Source: Streptomyces sp. NBC_01262 (GTDB taxonomy: Bacteria; Actinomycetota; Actinomycetes; Streptomycetales; Streptomycetaceae). From it: a DNA stretch of 64,000 nucleotides. The DNA is taken from contig NZ_CP108462.1 in the NCBI RefSeq assembly GCF_036226365.1, positions 3,266,501 through 3,330,500 of the forward strand, read 5' to 3'. Both the position numbers and the translations under genes were made by a program. The notes below the pieces were generated by a model, which saw only the letters and a list, made by a program, of their open reading frames with translations, did no database searches and had not been told where the DNA came from. Of this stretch, positions 36,063 to 45,688 are shown piece after piece; the first letter of the stretch is position 1, and the number at the start of each line of letters is the position of its first letter.

Positions 36063-36111
36063 TCATGTTCGACTACGTCACGCACCGTGTGACACACGTC
36101 GCAACGATACA

Positions 36112-36126
36112 CGGGTGCTGCACCCG
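36112..36126 (-). terminator. Small stem-loop after the HExxH gene
   Basis: CGGGTGC / GCACCCG arms (7 bp, minimal loop) lie 33 nt past the end of the HExxH gene, in the 151-nt gap before the TIR-NB-TPR gene. It could end the first transcription unit, but the loop is too tight for full pairing, so confidence is low. Confidence 0.3.
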
Positions 36127-36158
36127 CAGGGAATCGGGCAAGCGTGTCTGATGGAGCG

Positions 36159-37517
36159 TCAGCCATTTGCCAGGCGCCATACGCGCCGAGACTGCTGCAC
36201 GTAGGCAGCCGCGCGCACGAGGTGCCCGCTCGGCGGTGGGATGTCCTTGAGTCTGCCCAAATGTGCAGCCATCTCGGTCATCAGCACCCGCCCGGCTTCG
36301 GTCAGGCTTCGCGACCCGAGCAGCGTGGGGAGCACAGCCCCAACCTGCTCGCGGCACCGGGAGTGCTCGGCCCAGGCGTGCTCTTTCAGCGGCTCCTCCT
36401 TGGTGTCCAGAGCGAATGCCTGCCAGTACTCCGCCAGAGCCAAGTGCGAGTACGCCCCTTGGAGCAGTCCTTCGAATGGTCTCGGGTCGGGTCTCCAAGG
36501 CGCCCAGTGGCAGGGCTGTCCGTCGGCGGTGTGCAGGGGGACGAGATGGGCGAGGGCTCCCAGCTTGGCGTGCTGGAGCTCGTGGACCATGGTGGCTGCG
36601 AGGTATCCGGCCCGTAGGGGTGTGCTGCTGAGCACTGCCCCGAACGTCTCCCGGCGCGTGCCGCTGCAGTGTCCACGCTCCCGGGAGGCCGTGGGCGGGG
36701 GGTCCAGCGGGACTACACAGAAGAGCAACCGCTCGAGGTCAACAGCCCGCTGTCCGTCGCCGATGTGGAGCATGGGGAGGGCGTTGTGCCAGCCATCCCG
36801 CCAGTTGTCCAGGTCGTGGGCGCTCAGGGGCTGGGCAGCGCTGAGCCCATACGTCTCCATGTCGCTGTCGGCGGCGCGATAAGGATCGAGGTCGTCCAGT
36901 GGGACGAAGCGCGATCCGCTGGCGAAGTGGTGGAGGGGGCGCCAGCGGGGGTCGGGGGAGCGCCAGGTGCCACGGGGGCGGCGGTGGATGACGAGGGGGC
37001 GGCCTCGGTCGGGGGTGATGGTGAGGCGGTCGTTGGACGGGGGCATGGTGACGGTTGCGGCTGCGGCACTGCAGCGGACGGCGCCCATCGTCGGGAGGGA
37101 GAGGAGGCCGTCGGGGGCGGGGAGGTGGAGGGTGAAGGGGATGGCGGCGCGGGCGGCGGCGGAGGCGGCTAGGGCGCCTAGGTGGGAGAGGTCGCGGGAG
37201 AGGTGGGGGGCGGGGGTGGGGGCGGTGAGGAGGCGGAGGGAGCGTTCGGCCCAGGGGCCGACGAGGGGGTAGTGGAGGACTTCGCGGACGGCGTCGGGGG
37301 CGGCGCGGTCGGCGGTTTCGAGGAGGGACCAGTGGTCGTGGAGGCGCCTGGCGGCGGCTGGGGGCAGGACGGCGGCGGCGTCGAGGAGGGCGCGGAGGAG
37401 GAGAAGGCGGCGGGTGCGCTGGCCGGCGACGAGGCGGGTGAGGAGGGCGGGGGTGCCGTGGGTGCGGCCGAGTTCACGCAGTTCGGATGCGGTGATCACG
37501 GGATTCACGGGGTTCAT
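36159..37517 (-). CDS. HExxH-motif peptide-modification protein of FxSxx system, 452 aa
   Basis: Carries HELQH at residues 312-316 inside TMVHELQHAKLGALAHL; this family is found beside FxsB and includes proteins proposed to be 2-oxoglutarate-dependent peptide beta-hydroxylases (aKG-HExxH), with the two His plus a distal acidic residue binding the metal. The N-terminus reads ASELRELGRTHGTPALLTRL, and the C-terminal half has EYWQAFALDTKEEP and LMTEMAAHLGRL. ATG 37517 overlaps the fxsB stop (ATGA), showing coupling. The expected substrate is the FxsA peptide, before or after the radical SAM cross-link. Alternative: a metalloprotease that trims the leader. Confidence 0.82.
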   Translation of the reverse strand: MNPVNPVITASELRELGRTHGTPALLTRLVAGQRTRRLLLLRALLDAAAVLPPAAARRLHDHWSLLETADRAAPDAVREVLHYPLVGPWAERSLRLLTAPTPAPHLSRDLSHLGALAASAAARAAIPFTLHLPAPDGLLSLPTMGAVRCSAAAATVTMPPSNDRLTITPDRGRPLVIHRRPRGTWRSPDPRWRPLHHFASGSRFVPLDDLDPYRAADSDMETYGLSAAQPLSAHDLDNWRDGWHNALPMLHIGDGQRAVDLERLLFCVVPLDPPPTASRERGHCSGTRRETFGAVLSSTPLRAGYLAATMVHELQHAKLGALAHLVPLHTADGQPCHWAPWRPDPRPFEGLLQGAYSHLALAEYWQAFALDTKEEPLKEHAWAEHSRCREQVGAVLPTLLGSRSLTEAGRVLMTEMAAHLGRLKDIPPPSGHLVRAAAYVQQSRRVWRLANG

Positions 37518-38674
37518 AGGGCGGCCGCCTCGGTGAGCCGTCCGGCGATGTGCCGGATCAGGCGTTGTTGGTCGTGGCAGTAGATCGTGGGGTTCCGGAA
37601 GCCGGAGCCGGCGCGGTAGCGGTGGGTGTACTGGCCGCCGCCGCAGACCTTGACCAGGGGGCAGCGGCGGCACTCGTCGGCGAGGGCGGCGAGGCCGGCT
37701 TGGCGGGCGAGGATGCCGGGGTGGTGGAGGGCGTCGTCGAAGGTGTTGCGGAAGATGTCGAGGTCGGTGCCGGCGGCGCCCTCGTAGGCGGACTTGAGGG
37801 AGTCGACCTGTTCGATCGAGCCGTCGGTTTCCACGACCACGGCGGTGAACGGCTGGAGGCCCATCGACTCGGTGGCGGCGGGGGCGCCGACGAGCAGGGC
37901 GATGCACTCCTCGAAGAGCCGGATTCGGGTGCGGCGGCGGTCTGCGGCCCACCACAAGTCGAACACCGCACAGAGCCAGTCGCCGTACGGGGTGTCAGGC
38001 GCGGGCAGGCCGGGGGGCGGGGTGGTCCAGTTGCCGTGCGGGAGGAGGAAGTCCAGTGCGGGCGGGTGGAAGGACAGCAGGGAGCGGTAGACCTCGGCGG
38101 GGTCGGAGCGTAGGTCGACCACGCACAGGACGCCCGCGTAGCTGCCGGAGTGACGTTTCTCCGCCAGCAGTCGCAGGCCTCGCTCGGCGGCTTTCCAGGA
38201 GGGACGGCCCGCGTGGTCGACGCGTTCGCGGTTGTGGTGGGCGGAGCCGCCGTCGAGGCTTACGCCGATGCGGATGCCGTGGGCGGCGAGCTGCCGTATG
38301 CCGTCGTCCGTCAGGAGGGTGGCGTTGGTCTGTACGGAGGCGTGGACGACGCAGTCGGCGGGGACGGCGCGGCGGACGCGTTCGACGGCGTCGGCCAGGG
38401 CGGCGGGGCCGGACAGGAGCGGTTCGCCGCCGTGGAGGACCAGGGAGATGTTTCGTAAGCGATGAGTCCGGGCGTGCTCGGCGATGCGGTGCGCCGTCGC
38501 GGCGAGGACGCGATCGTCGGGGCCGGTGGGGCGGTGTCGCCAGCCGGTGTCGGCGCCGGAGTAGATGTAGCAGTAGGTGCAGGCCAGGTTGCAGCGGGCG
38601 TTCATCTTCAGGATGAACTGGACGAAGGAGCTGGCGGATACCACGGTTCCTGCGGTCTTCGCGGACACGGACAC
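37514..38674 (-). CDS. fxsB: FxsB-type radical SAM/SPASM peptide cyclophane synthase, 386 aa, TTA codon
   Basis: Radical SAM enzyme that in this family joins a Phe ring carbon to the beta carbon of a residue two positions on, giving a three-residue cyclophane. Cluster motif CNLACTYC (Cys28, Cys32, Cys35) after FVQFILKMNARC, LHGGEPLL (SAM-binding GGE) near 85, SVQTNATLL, and a C-terminal SPASM-like set DECRRCPLVKVCGGG plus YCHDQ. GTG 38674 follows GGAGTAGGAG; the open frame extends into fxsA but lacks a better site. Codon 73 (38456-38458) is TTA. Lies 47 nt after fxsA and overlaps the HExxH gene. Confidence 0.92.
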   Translation of the reverse strand: MSVSAKTAGTVVSASSFVQFILKMNARCNLACTYCYIYSGADTGWRHRPTGPDDRVLAATAHRIAEHARTHRLRNISLVLHGGEPLLSGPAALADAVERVRRAVPADCVVHASVQTNATLLTDDGIRQLAAHGIRIGVSLDGGSAHHNRERVDHAGRPSWKAAERGLRLLAEKRHSGSYAGVLCVVDLRSDPAEVYRSLLSFHPPALDFLLPHGNWTTPPPGLPAPDTPYGDWLCAVFDLWWAADRRRTRIRLFEECIALLVGAPAATESMGLQPFTAVVVETDGSIEQVDSLKSAYEGAAGTDLDIFRNTFDDALHHPGILARQAGLAALADECRRCPLVKVCGGGQYTHRYRAGSGFRNPTIYCHDQQRLIRHIAGRLTEAAAL

Positions 38675-38721
38675 CGAGACTCCTACTCCCGTGCAAAGGC
38701 CGAAACCCGACGTCCCGGGGA

Positions 38722-38895
38722 TCACACGAAGTTGTTGAAACCCCAGAGCATCTCGGTGGGTTCGTCGATACGGGAGGACAGCTCGGCCAGCACCTCGTCG
38801 AGCACCGGGTGACGTACCGTGCGCAGCTCCTCCAGGCTCATCCCATCCAAGTCGGGGAGCTGTTCAAGCCCTGGCAGGTCTGGACTCATCGGCAT
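38722..38895 (-). CDS. fxsA: FxSxx-type RiPP precursor peptide with variant FNNFV end, 57 aa
   Basis: Small acidic peptide directly before fxsB: Pro/Leu/Asp-rich leader (SPDLPGLEQLPDLDGM), a helical part SLEELRTVRHPVLDEVLAEL, and the core ending EMLWGFNNFV. FxsA peptides end Phe-x-Ser-x-x; here the last five are F53-N54-N55-F56-V57, so the position of the conserved Ser is Asn. Asn is a known partner residue in related three-residue cyclophane peptides, so cross-linking F53 to N55 is predicted. ATG 38895 follows GGAAGGA by 7 nt; ATG 38889 is a second possibility. No TTA codon, unlike its modifying enzyme. Confidence 0.88.
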   Translation of the reverse strand: MPMSPDLPGLEQLPDLDGMSLEELRTVRHPVLDEVLAELSSRIDEPTEMLWGFNNFV

Positions 38896-38993
38896 TGGGT
38901 CATCCTTCCACGCCCCCGTCCCGTTGCCGGGCTCTCCCGGGGATTCCCACCCTGTGCTCTGGGGAAACCGCCTGCCGGAAACACCCGTCGGCA

Positions 38994-41900
38994 TCAAGCC
39001 GCCGAGAGCCTGGCCAAGCGCTCTTCGGTGAGGGCCTCCGCCGCGCCGCCGCCGGCGGGCAGCCGTCGCCATTGCGTCTGCGCCATGCGGTACGCCTCGC
39101 GGGCGGCGCGGGGCCGTTGGGCGGCCTCGTAGACGACGCCCCGCCAGTGGTGGGCGGAGGCTGCGAGCTCCACCATCTCCCAGGGTTCGGGTTGTTGGTC
39201 CTCGGCGGCCTGGGCGGCGTCGGCGGCGCGGCGGTAGGCCTCGGCGGCGAGGTCGAGGCGTCCGGCGTGGTGGGTGTGCCGGTAGACCAGGCGGTGGGTG
39301 CCGGCCAGCTCCTGCCAGGCCTCGGCCCGGGTTCGGCTGGCTTCGGAGCCGGCGGCACCGGCGGCGGCGAGGCCGAAGAGGTGCTCGGCCTCGCGCAGGT
39401 CCACGAGGTCGCCCTCCTCCCCGTAGCGCAGCGTCAGGGCGCGGCCGAGCATCAGCAGCCGTTCCGGGAGCCGGGGGTGGTCGGCAGGGGTCTCCATGCG
39501 GCAGTCCCGCAGGACGCGTACGGCCTGGGTCGCGAAGGGACCGCCGTCGTCGTGGCCGGCCCGTTCCAGGAGCACCGCGCCCCATTCGGCGAGGAGTTCG
39601 GGGTACTCGGGCCGGTCGCGGGGAACCGAGCGGCAGGCCTGGGCGAAGCAGTCGGCGGCGGCCTCCAGGCCGGTGACGGGGCCGCCCTCGCGGTAGCCGC
39701 AGATACGCAGCCGGGCGGCCCGGGACAGGAGCGCGGCGCGCAGGAGCTGTCCCGGGGCATCGCGCAGGACGCCGGAGAGGAGCCGGTCGGCGCGCGGGAG
39801 CTGTTCCCTGGCCAGCAGGAGGGCGTCGACCAGGTCCAGGACGGCCCGGATGCGCTCCTCGGGCCGCGGCGACTCGCGCTCCAGTGCGTCGCGGCCCCGT
39901 TCCAGCGAGGCCGCGGCCTGGCGGGCGTGCACCCGGGCCCGTCCCTCGTCCTGGCTGGCCCCGGCGAGCTTGAGTAGGGCGCGGCCGTGGGCGAGCGCCA
40001 GCCCGCTCGGCCGGTCCTGGGACGGCGGCCAGGCGTCGATCAGGGCTTCCAGCATGCCGACGGTCGATTCGAGCAGGCCGGGGTCGCCCTCCAGGACCCA
40101 CAGGTCCTCCAGCACCCGGGCCCGTTGCAGGGCGATGTCCAGCACCTCGGTCATCGCGAGGCCGGGCGCTCCCGAGCCCGCGGTGAACTCGCGGTCGGCC
40201 CGGCGCAGCAGTTCCGGGGCGGAGCGCGGGTCGGCGGCGTCGCGTCGTTCACCGGCCGCGGCGTGCAGTACGCGGGCCAGGGTGACCCGTGCGGTTCCCG
40301 TTCCGAAGTCCGCGACGGCGGCGGAGGCGGCCTCCTCGGCCTCGCGCAACAGGGCTGCCCCGCCCTGGAGTTGCCAGAGCCGCAGGAGGTTCTGGGCGAG
40401 CGCGACGTTCAGCCGTACGTCGGCTTCGGCGACGGGTTCCGCGGCGGCGGCGCGGCGCAGCAACTGGACGGCGTCCAGCAGGTTCTGGACCATCCCGTCC
40501 GCCTCGAACCGTGCGACGAGCGCCTGGGCCCTGTCGACGGCGACCGAGGGCGGCTCGGCGAAGGGGTCGGTGCTGATGGGCACTCCGCCGGCGGCCGGGC
40601 GCTCCGGCAGCGGGGCGAAGCGTTCCAGCACCTTGGCCGCGACTTCGGCGAAGGGCTCGGGTATGCGTACGCCGGCGCCTTTGCCAGGGCGGTCCCGGCG
40701 ATCCCGGGGATTCGGCGCGTCCTGCGAAACCGCGCCGGTGGCCGTCCTGTTGTCGTTATCGCTGTCGTTCCCCTTCTCCAACTGGGCGATGGCGAGGGCG
40801 GGGAAGTTGGGGCCGCCCTTCCCGAAGCGCTGCTCCACGTACTCGGAGCAGTGCTTGAGCACCAGGAGTGCCTCGTCCCGCGCCAGGGGGCCGAGCAGCT
40901 CTTCGCGGACCCCGGGCAGGAACTCGTACCAGCGGCTGTCCACGGTCCCCCGAGGGCCTTCGGAACCGGGCGGACCCGCCGGGCTGGCCGGACCGGCCGC
41001 GCCGGGCGGACCGGGCCTGGTGAGCAGGCCGCCGAGCAGCACCTCGGCCAGTTCGGCGGGGCCGGAGTCGGGCAGCATCGTCCGCTGGACGAGCTGCATC
41101 ACCGGCAGGAACAGCGGAGCCGCGGCCAGATAGACGGCGAGCTGGACCGCGCCGGAGGACGCGCCGGACCGGAAGCGGGCGACCAGCCGGTTGGCCGGCA
41201 GCTCGGTACGCCGCAGCTCGGAGCCGTCGGCCGCCGGCTGGTCGGCGCGGACCCAGCCGACCGCGCCCGGCGCCACACCGGTCCCGGTGCCGGAGAGCAG
41301 CCGCGCCCAGGAGTTGAGGGCCGGGGCCGAGGGCGGGAGCACCGGGATCTCCACCGCCCCGCCGCGGTCCGGCCGGTCCTCGGCGAAGGGGGTGGCGGTG
41401 TCGAGGAACCGCAGCCGCGCGGGGGCCGGGGGGCCGTCGGCGCGGGTCAGAAAGCCGTACGAGACGGGCAGCCGGGTGCGGCGCCAGAGCCGTTGCGGCA
41501 GCGGCTGCAGGACGGCGACGGGGGTGTGCCGCTGCAGGCGGTACAGCAGGCGGTGGGCGGCTCCGGTGCGCCACAGGGGTCCGGCGCAGTCGCTGACGAG
41601 TACGGTGACCTGCCGGCCCGTCGGGTCGAGGAGCTGTTCCGGAGGACGCAGGGCTCCGGCCGAGGCCTCGAACCGCCCGCTCACGCCGGCCGAGCCGTCC
41701 AGTGCCTGGTGCAGGTAGAGCACCCGTACCTCGCGGAAGGCGCCCAGGCATTCGAAGACCTGCCGCAGCTCGTCCAGCAGCCGTTCCCATACCCCCATGG
41801 AGCTGGAGGCGTCCATCAGGAGCAGGAGCACGGCGTCCCCGCCCGGCTTCGGCCGGAAGACCGGCAGGAGCGTGCCGCCCGCGCGGGCACTGGCGTCGAC

Positions 41901-42467
41901 GGTCGCCTGCTCGTCGAGGACCTCGGACGCGGCCGCGCCGGTGCGGCGCAGCCGTTGCAACGGCCGCAGGGCGCGCTGGAGTTCGAGGCGTGCGGGCAGT
42001 GCCGCCGCCTCGGGGACCCCTACGGAGACGGCGCCGCCGAGCGCCGGTGCGCCGGAGCCGGAGCCGCCGCCCCGGCCGGGTGGTCCGGGGTCCGGGTGGA
42101 GCGCCAGCCGCTCTCCGTCGTCGCGGCGGGCGGAGGCAGCGGAACGGCCCGCTCCTTCTGCTGCCGCGTCCTCGGGCGTCCGCGCCGCCGGAGTGCCGGC
42201 GGGCCGGTCGTCGTGCGTCGCGCCGTTCTCCGGCTCGGCGTCCGTGGGGGCGCCGGCGGCCTCCGAGGCGGGGGCGGCGGAGGGGGCGGTCCAGCGGGCG
42301 AGCCAGAGAGCGTCGGCGAGTTCGTCCCGGGAGGGGTCCAGTCCGGCTCCGCGCAGCCGGGCGACGACCTGCGCCAGCGGCGTCAGGCCGGCGCCGGGGC
42401 CCGCGCCCGTACCGGTGCCCGTGCCGGTGCCCGTGTCGCGTCCGCCGCCGTCCGGCACCGGATTCAC
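38994..42467 (-). CDS. SAV_2336-family vWA/TPR-like protein partner of MoxR, 1157 aa
   Basis: N-terminal SAV_2336-type motif [25 protein letters not shown] (two pieces) after a Gly-Thr dipeptide run coded by a hexanucleotide repeat; disordered to ~140; vWA-like domain with MIDAS DASSS near residue 218, [13 protein letters not shown] and [13 protein letters not shown]; middle region ending LAIAQLEKG (~570); residues 600-1157 are Ala/Leu/Arg-rich helical repeats resembling TPR. GTG 42467 overlaps the MoxR stop (GTGA), as in the 30651 pair. With the MoxR ATPase and the trypsin-like protein it forms a VMAP-type ternary system; it lies immediately before fxsA, 98 nt away. Confidence 0.85.
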   Translation of the reverse strand: MNPVPDGGGRDTGTGTGTGTGAGPGAGLTPLAQVVARLRGAGLDPSRDELADALWLARWTAPSAAPASEAAGAPTDAEPENGATHDDRPAGTPAARTPEDAAAEGAGRSAASARRDDGERLALHPDPGPPGRGGGSGSGAPALGGAVSVGVPEAAALPARLELQRALRPLQRLRRTGAAASEVLDEQATVDASARAGGTLLPVFRPKPGGDAVLLLLMDASSSMGVWERLLDELRQVFECLGAFREVRVLYLHQALDGSAGVSGRFEASAGALRPPEQLLDPTGRQVTVLVSDCAGPLWRTGAAHRLLYRLQRHTPVAVLQPLPQRLWRRTRLPVSYGFLTRADGPPAPARLRFLDTATPFAEDRPDRGGAVEIPVLPPSAPALNSWARLLSGTGTGVAPGAVGWVRADQPAADGSELRRTELPANRLVARFRSGASSGAVQLAVYLAAAPLFLPVMQLVQRTMLPDSGPAELAEVLLGGLLTRPGPPGAAGPASPAGPPGSEGPRGTVDSRWYEFLPGVREELLGPLARDEALLVLKHCSEYVEQRFGKGGPNFPALAIAQLEKGNDSDNDNRTATGAVSQDAPNPRDRRDRPGKGAGVRIPEPFAEVAAKVLERFAPLPERPAAGGVPISTDPFAEPPSVAVDRAQALVARFEADGMVQNLLDAVQLLRRAAAAEPVAEADVRLNVALAQNLLRLWQLQGGAALLREAEEAASAAVADFGTGTARVTLARVLHAAAGERRDAADPRSAPELLRRADREFTAGSGAPGLAMTEVLDIALQRARVLEDLWVLEGDPGLLESTVGMLEALIDAWPPSQDRPSGLALAHGRALLKLAGASQDEGRARVHARQAAASLERGRDALERESPRPEERIRAVLDLVDALLLAREQLPRADRLLSGVLRDAPGQLLRAALLSRAARLRICGYREGGPVTGLEAAADCFAQACRSVPRDRPEYPELLAEWGAVLLERAGHDDGGPFATQAVRVLRDCRMETPADHPRLPERLLMLGRALTLRYGEEGDLVDLREAEHLFGLAAAGAAGSEASRTRAEAWQELAGTHRLVYRHTHHAGRLDLAAEAYRRAADAAQAAEDQQPEPWEMVELAASAHHWRGVVYEAAQRPRAAREAYRMAQTQWRRLPAGGGAAEALTEERLARLSAA

Positions 42468-43510
42468 CGGGCCCGGTCGAGGCGCTGGATGAGCATGTCG
42501 GCGAGCCGGTCGCGGGTGGGCGGAGTGGTGTGGTGGGTGAGGTAGATGGCGTTCAAGAGCTGGTCGGCGGCGAGGAGTTCGCTGCGGGAGCGGGACAGGA
42601 AGAGCCGTATCAGGTCGTCGCCCGACCGGGCCGCCTCCTCGCCGAGATGGGCGCGCACCACATTGGCCAGACGCTGGTGATCGGGCTGGCCGAGTTCGAG
42701 ATGGATGCAGCGCCGCAGCAGAGGTGCCGGGAAGTCCCGCTCGCCGTTGCTGGTCAGAACGACGAAGGGGAAGGCCCGGCAGCGTATGCGGCCGTCCTGC
42801 ACGGTCACCCTGGCGCCGTCGTCGGTGAGGACCTGGACCTCGGGCTCGTGTTCGGCGATCCGCTGGAGCTCGGGGATGCCGAACTCGCCTTCCTCCAGGA
42901 CGTTCAGCAGGTCGTTGGGCAGGTCGATGTCGCTCTTGTCGAGCTCGTCGATGAGCAGGACCCGGGGCTTGGCGGTGGGCAGCAGGGCGGTGCCCAGCGG
43001 CCCGAGCCGGATGTAGCTCCCGATGCCGCCCGGCGTCGCCCCCCTCGTGCCGGCCGAGATCTGGGTGTCCTGGAGCCGGGCTATGGCGTCGTAGTGGTAG
43101 AGGCCGTCGCCCAGGGTGGTGCGGCTCAGCACCGGCCAGCGCAGGACGCGGCCCAGCCCGAGTTCGTACGCGACCGCGTGGGCGAGGGTGCTCTTGCCGG
43201 TGCCCGGGCTGCCGGTGACCAGGAGCGGACGCCGCAGGTAGAGGGCGGCGTTGATGATCTCCAGCTCCTCGGCGCCGGGACGGTGCAGCTCGGCCAGGTG
43301 GCGCTGGGCGCCGAGCCTGCGGGTCGAGGAGCCGTCGGCGGCCGGGCCGGGCTCGACGAGCGGGCCGCCGTCGAAGTCCCGCCAGGGCGGCGGGTCGGGC
43401 AGCAGATCGATCCCGTCGTGCGGCTCGCCGGCTCCTCGGTAGATGAGCCACTCGCCAACCGCGTTCGGACCGGGGGGATCCGCGTCGCTGTGAGGGATCA
43501 TGTCAGGCAC
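42464..43510 (-). CDS. MoxR-family AAA+ ATPase (trypsin module), 348 aa
   Basis: AAA+ ATPase. Walker [14 protein letters not shown] near residue 98, [13 protein letters not shown], Walker [20 protein letters not shown], sensor 1 [19 protein letters not shown]-terminal ~60 residues contain a [23 protein letters not shown] linker (split here) absent from the first MoxR. GTG 43510 has GAGGAG about 6 nt upstream; ATG 43501 is an alternative. It overlaps the 46-aa ORF by 8 nt and the vWA gene by 4 nt. Expected to remodel targets presented by the vWA and trypsin-like partners. Confidence 0.9.
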   Translation of the reverse strand: MPDMIPHSDADPPGPNAVGEWLIYRGAGEPHDGIDLLPDPPPWRDFDGGPLVEPGPAADGSSTRRLGAQRHLAELHRPGAEELEIINAALYLRRPLLVTGSPGTGKSTLAHAVAYELGLGRVLRWPVLSRTTLGDGLYHYDAIARLQDTQISAGTRGATPGGIGSYIRLGPLGTALLPTAKPRVLLIDELDKSDIDLPNDLLNVLEEGEFGIPELQRIAEHEPEVQVLTDDGARVTVQDGRIRCRAFPFVVLTSNGERDFPAPLLRRCIHLELGQPDHQRLANVVRAHLGEEAARSGDDLIRLFLSRSRSELLAADQLLNAIYLTHHTTPPTRDRLADMLIQRLDRAR

Positions 43511-43643
43511 CGCCGCTCCTCGTGGCCAGCAGACCGACGGCGGGAACCGCCGGATCGGACCTCGACCGTATCGAGACCGGCAGGGCCGCATAAGGGGAAC
43601 GCCTTGAGCGGCACGTCATGCGGCGGGTCATGCACCAGGTCAT
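43503..43643 (-). CDS. Candidate 46-aa coupled small protein between trypsin-like and MoxR genes
   Basis: The 129-nt gap between two tightly coupled genes is filled by one open frame whose ATG overlaps the trypsin-gene stop (ATGA at 43640-43643) and whose stop overlaps the MoxR start by 8 nt. The peptide is basic: MTWCMTRRMTCRSRR, then a neutral half with [15 protein letters not shown]. Three ATGAC repeats mark the start. Codon third positions are about 80% GC, lower than the neighbours, so it may be only a coupling device that carries ribosomes to MoxR. No family recognised. Confidence 0.4.
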   Translation of the reverse strand: MTWCMTRRMTCRSRRSPYAALPVSIRSRSDPAVPAVGLLATRSGGA

Positions 43644-45688
43644 GGCGCCTCCAGCATCTGGCCGGCGTCGAACACCGGGCGGTCGGGGTCGTCGTACAGC
43701 AGGGTGATCCCCTTGGACCAGAACGCCTGGGTCCGGCCCTTGGCGAGGTTGGCACGGAGCTGCCATACGGCGCCCGGCAGCCCGTCCGCGCCTCCGGCGG
43801 CCTCGACGGTGCGCAGCAGTCCGCGGTGGTAGTCCTCGCAGAACGGGTCGAACTCCGTGGTGCCGCGGCGCCACAGGGCCACGCCGAATCCGGCGGCGAG
43901 GATGTCCTGGTGCTCCGTGGCGGCCTGGTCCGCCCCCGGGCGGCGGCACAGGGCCGGCACCGCGTGGTGGGCGAGCCCGTTCAGGGTGGCGCCCTTCGGC
44001 CCGGTCACCGGCCTGCCGTCGTCGCAGTCCACGACGACCACGAGCGGTTCGGAGTCCGCGTGGACCGCGTCCCAGCGGCGGCTGCGGACCGGCGATGCCG
44101 TGCCCGGTTCCCGGTCGGAGCAGCGGACCAGTACGGGGCGGGTCGCGCCCACCGCACTGGCGTCGGCCGGGATCCGCCAGTCGTCGACGGGGAGGCCGAA
44201 CAGCGGCGCGGGCAGGCAGACGTAGAAGGGTACGGGGTGGCCGGGGGTGTCCTGGCGGCGGAACGCCTCGGACAGCGGGCCGGCCAACTGGCGCCGCAGG
44301 TCGTCGTGGTGGACGGCATGGCCCTCGTCCGCCGTCACTTCGCCGGAGGCTCCGGAGGCTCCGGAGAGGCGGACCCGCCAGTCGTAGTGGCCCGGCTCCC
44401 ACCGGCGTTCGGTGATCTCCAGGATCACCGACCCCGGACCGGCGTTCCAGAGGCCGGGCGCCGAAGGCCGGCCGACCACCCTCGACTCCAGCCGGTTGCT
44501 GCGCTCCTCGATGAGCTGCCTGCGGAACGCGCGGGACAGTTCGGCGTCGGCCGCCTCGCGCTCCGCCCACCTCCACACGGCCCGCTCCGTTCCCCCGGCG
44601 GCGGGATGGTGACGGTCCGCGGTCGCCGCGTGCACCGCGTAGCGCAGCACCGCCTCCAGTTCGCTGCGGCCGCCGCGCAGTCCGTACAGCAGCCCGAGGC
44701 CGTCCCGCCAGGCGCGCGGTGCGAGCGGCAGCCCTTCGCAGGTCTGGCCGCGTATCAGCGAGACCAGGTCCTCCAGGGCCCGGGTGCTGACCGGCGGCGG
44801 CAACTCGGCCAGCAGCCCCAGCAGTTCGGTGCGGCGGCCGGGGGTGAGGCCGTGACCGGCGGCCGAACCCCGAAGGTCGCTCTGGGCGTCGGTCCAGGTG
44901 CCGTACTTGTGGTGGACGTTGCGGTGGCGGTCGGCGTGGTGACGGTCGTGCGCGTGCATGACCGTCTGGTAGAGGTCCTCGGCCTGTGCGGAGGCGGGGT
45001 CGGTGGGGACGGGTAACCGGCGGAGCTGGACGACCGAGACCGCCAGGCCGCCGTCGGCGCCGTAGCGCTGCGCCTTGACGACGCCGATCACCTCGCCCCG
45101 CACGAGGTCGACCAGGGGACCGCCGGAGACGCCCTCGGGGATCTCGTCCTCGCTGCCGAGCCGGAGCAGCCCCCGCCTGCCGAGCTCCCCCCGGATCGTG
45201 CAGCGCCCGCTGTACTCCACGATCTCGCCGCTCTCCGCCGTACAGCCGAAGAACGCGACCTCGTTGGGCGTGAAGACCTTCGAGGTGCGGTCGGTGAGCC
45301 ACACGCACGGGTGGGGCACCCCCGGCTCCAGCAGCCGGATGAGCGCGAGGTCCGGCGCGGGCCAGGAATCGTGGTCGTCCACCGGCCCCGGCGGGTCCGC
45401 CCACTCGACCACACCGGGCACGGTACGGGTACCGAAGCTCACCCCGACCTCTCGTCCCGTACCAGCCACCGTCGTCCCCTCCGCGCGTAACGCGACATGC
45501 GCGCAAGTGAGTACCCAGTTGGGCGCTACGAAGAACCCGCTCCCCGAGACCTCCGCGTACCCGTCATCAAGGTCATGCCCGCCGGACAGGCTGTGGATAC
45601 GTACCGTCGCCGCCGCCAGCAGCGGCGCGAGTGTCTCGAAGGGGTCCACGCCGTCACCCCGCGCGCCCCCGCCGCCCAGGTCCGTCAC
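43640..45688 (-). CDS. Trypsin-like serine protease, VMAP-type conflict protein, 682 aa, two TTA codons
   Basis: N-terminal trypsin fold: LTCAHV with His64, APDLALIRL with Asp113 and EGVSGGPLVD with Ser188 form an intact triad. No signal peptide, so it acts in the cytosol. Residues 270-370 look like an effector-associated domain (LTPGRRTELLGLLAEL, LEDLVSLIRGQ, WRDGLGLLYGL). The C-terminal ~300 residues fit the vWA-MoxR-associated protein (VMAP) C-domain (PVPFYVCLPAPLFGLPVDDW, RTVEAAGGADGL). Codons 67 (45488-45490, right after the catalytic His) and 225 (45014-45016) are TTA. GTG 45688 overlaps the leader ORF stop. Probable protease effector released by the MoxR/vWA switch. Confidence 0.86.
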   Translation of the reverse strand: MTDLGGGGARGDGVDPFETLAPLLAAATVRIHSLSGGHDLDDGYAEVSGSGFFVAPNWVLTCAHVALRAEGTTVAGTGREVGVSFGTRTVPGVVEWADPPGPVDDHDSWPAPDLALIRLLEPGVPHPCVWLTDRTSKVFTPNEVAFFGCTAESGEIVEYSGRCTIRGELGRRGLLRLGSEDEIPEGVSGGPLVDLVRGEVIGVVKAQRYGADGGLAVSVVQLRRLPVPTDPASAQAEDLYQTVMHAHDRHHADRHRNVHHKYGTWTDAQSDLRGSAAGHGLTPGRRTELLGLLAELPPPVSTRALEDLVSLIRGQTCEGLPLAPRAWRDGLGLLYGLRGGRSELEAVLRYAVHAATADRHHPAAGGTERAVWRWAEREAADAELSRAFRRQLIEERSNRLESRVVGRPSAPGLWNAGPGSVILEITERRWEPGHYDWRVRLSGASGASGEVTADEGHAVHHDDLRRQLAGPLSEAFRRQDTPGHPVPFYVCLPAPLFGLPVDDWRIPADASAVGATRPVLVRCSDREPGTASPVRSRRWDAVHADSEPLVVVVDCDDGRPVTGPKGATLNGLAHHAVPALCRRPGADQAATEHQDILAAGFGVALWRRGTTEFDPFCEDYHRGLLRTVEAAGGADGLPGAVWQLRANLAKGRTQAFWSKGITLLYDDPDRPVFDAGQMLEAP

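Noticed and set aside
38896..38993. 98-nt gap between the vWA gene and fxsA considered for a second precursor peptide
   Set aside because: No open frame with a start and ribosome site that ends in an FxS- or FxN-like motif.
42395..42450. GT-rich hexanucleotide run near the start of the SAV_2336/vWA gene considered as CRISPR-like or regulatory repeat
   Set aside because: It is in frame and encodes a Gly-Thr linker; no spacers.
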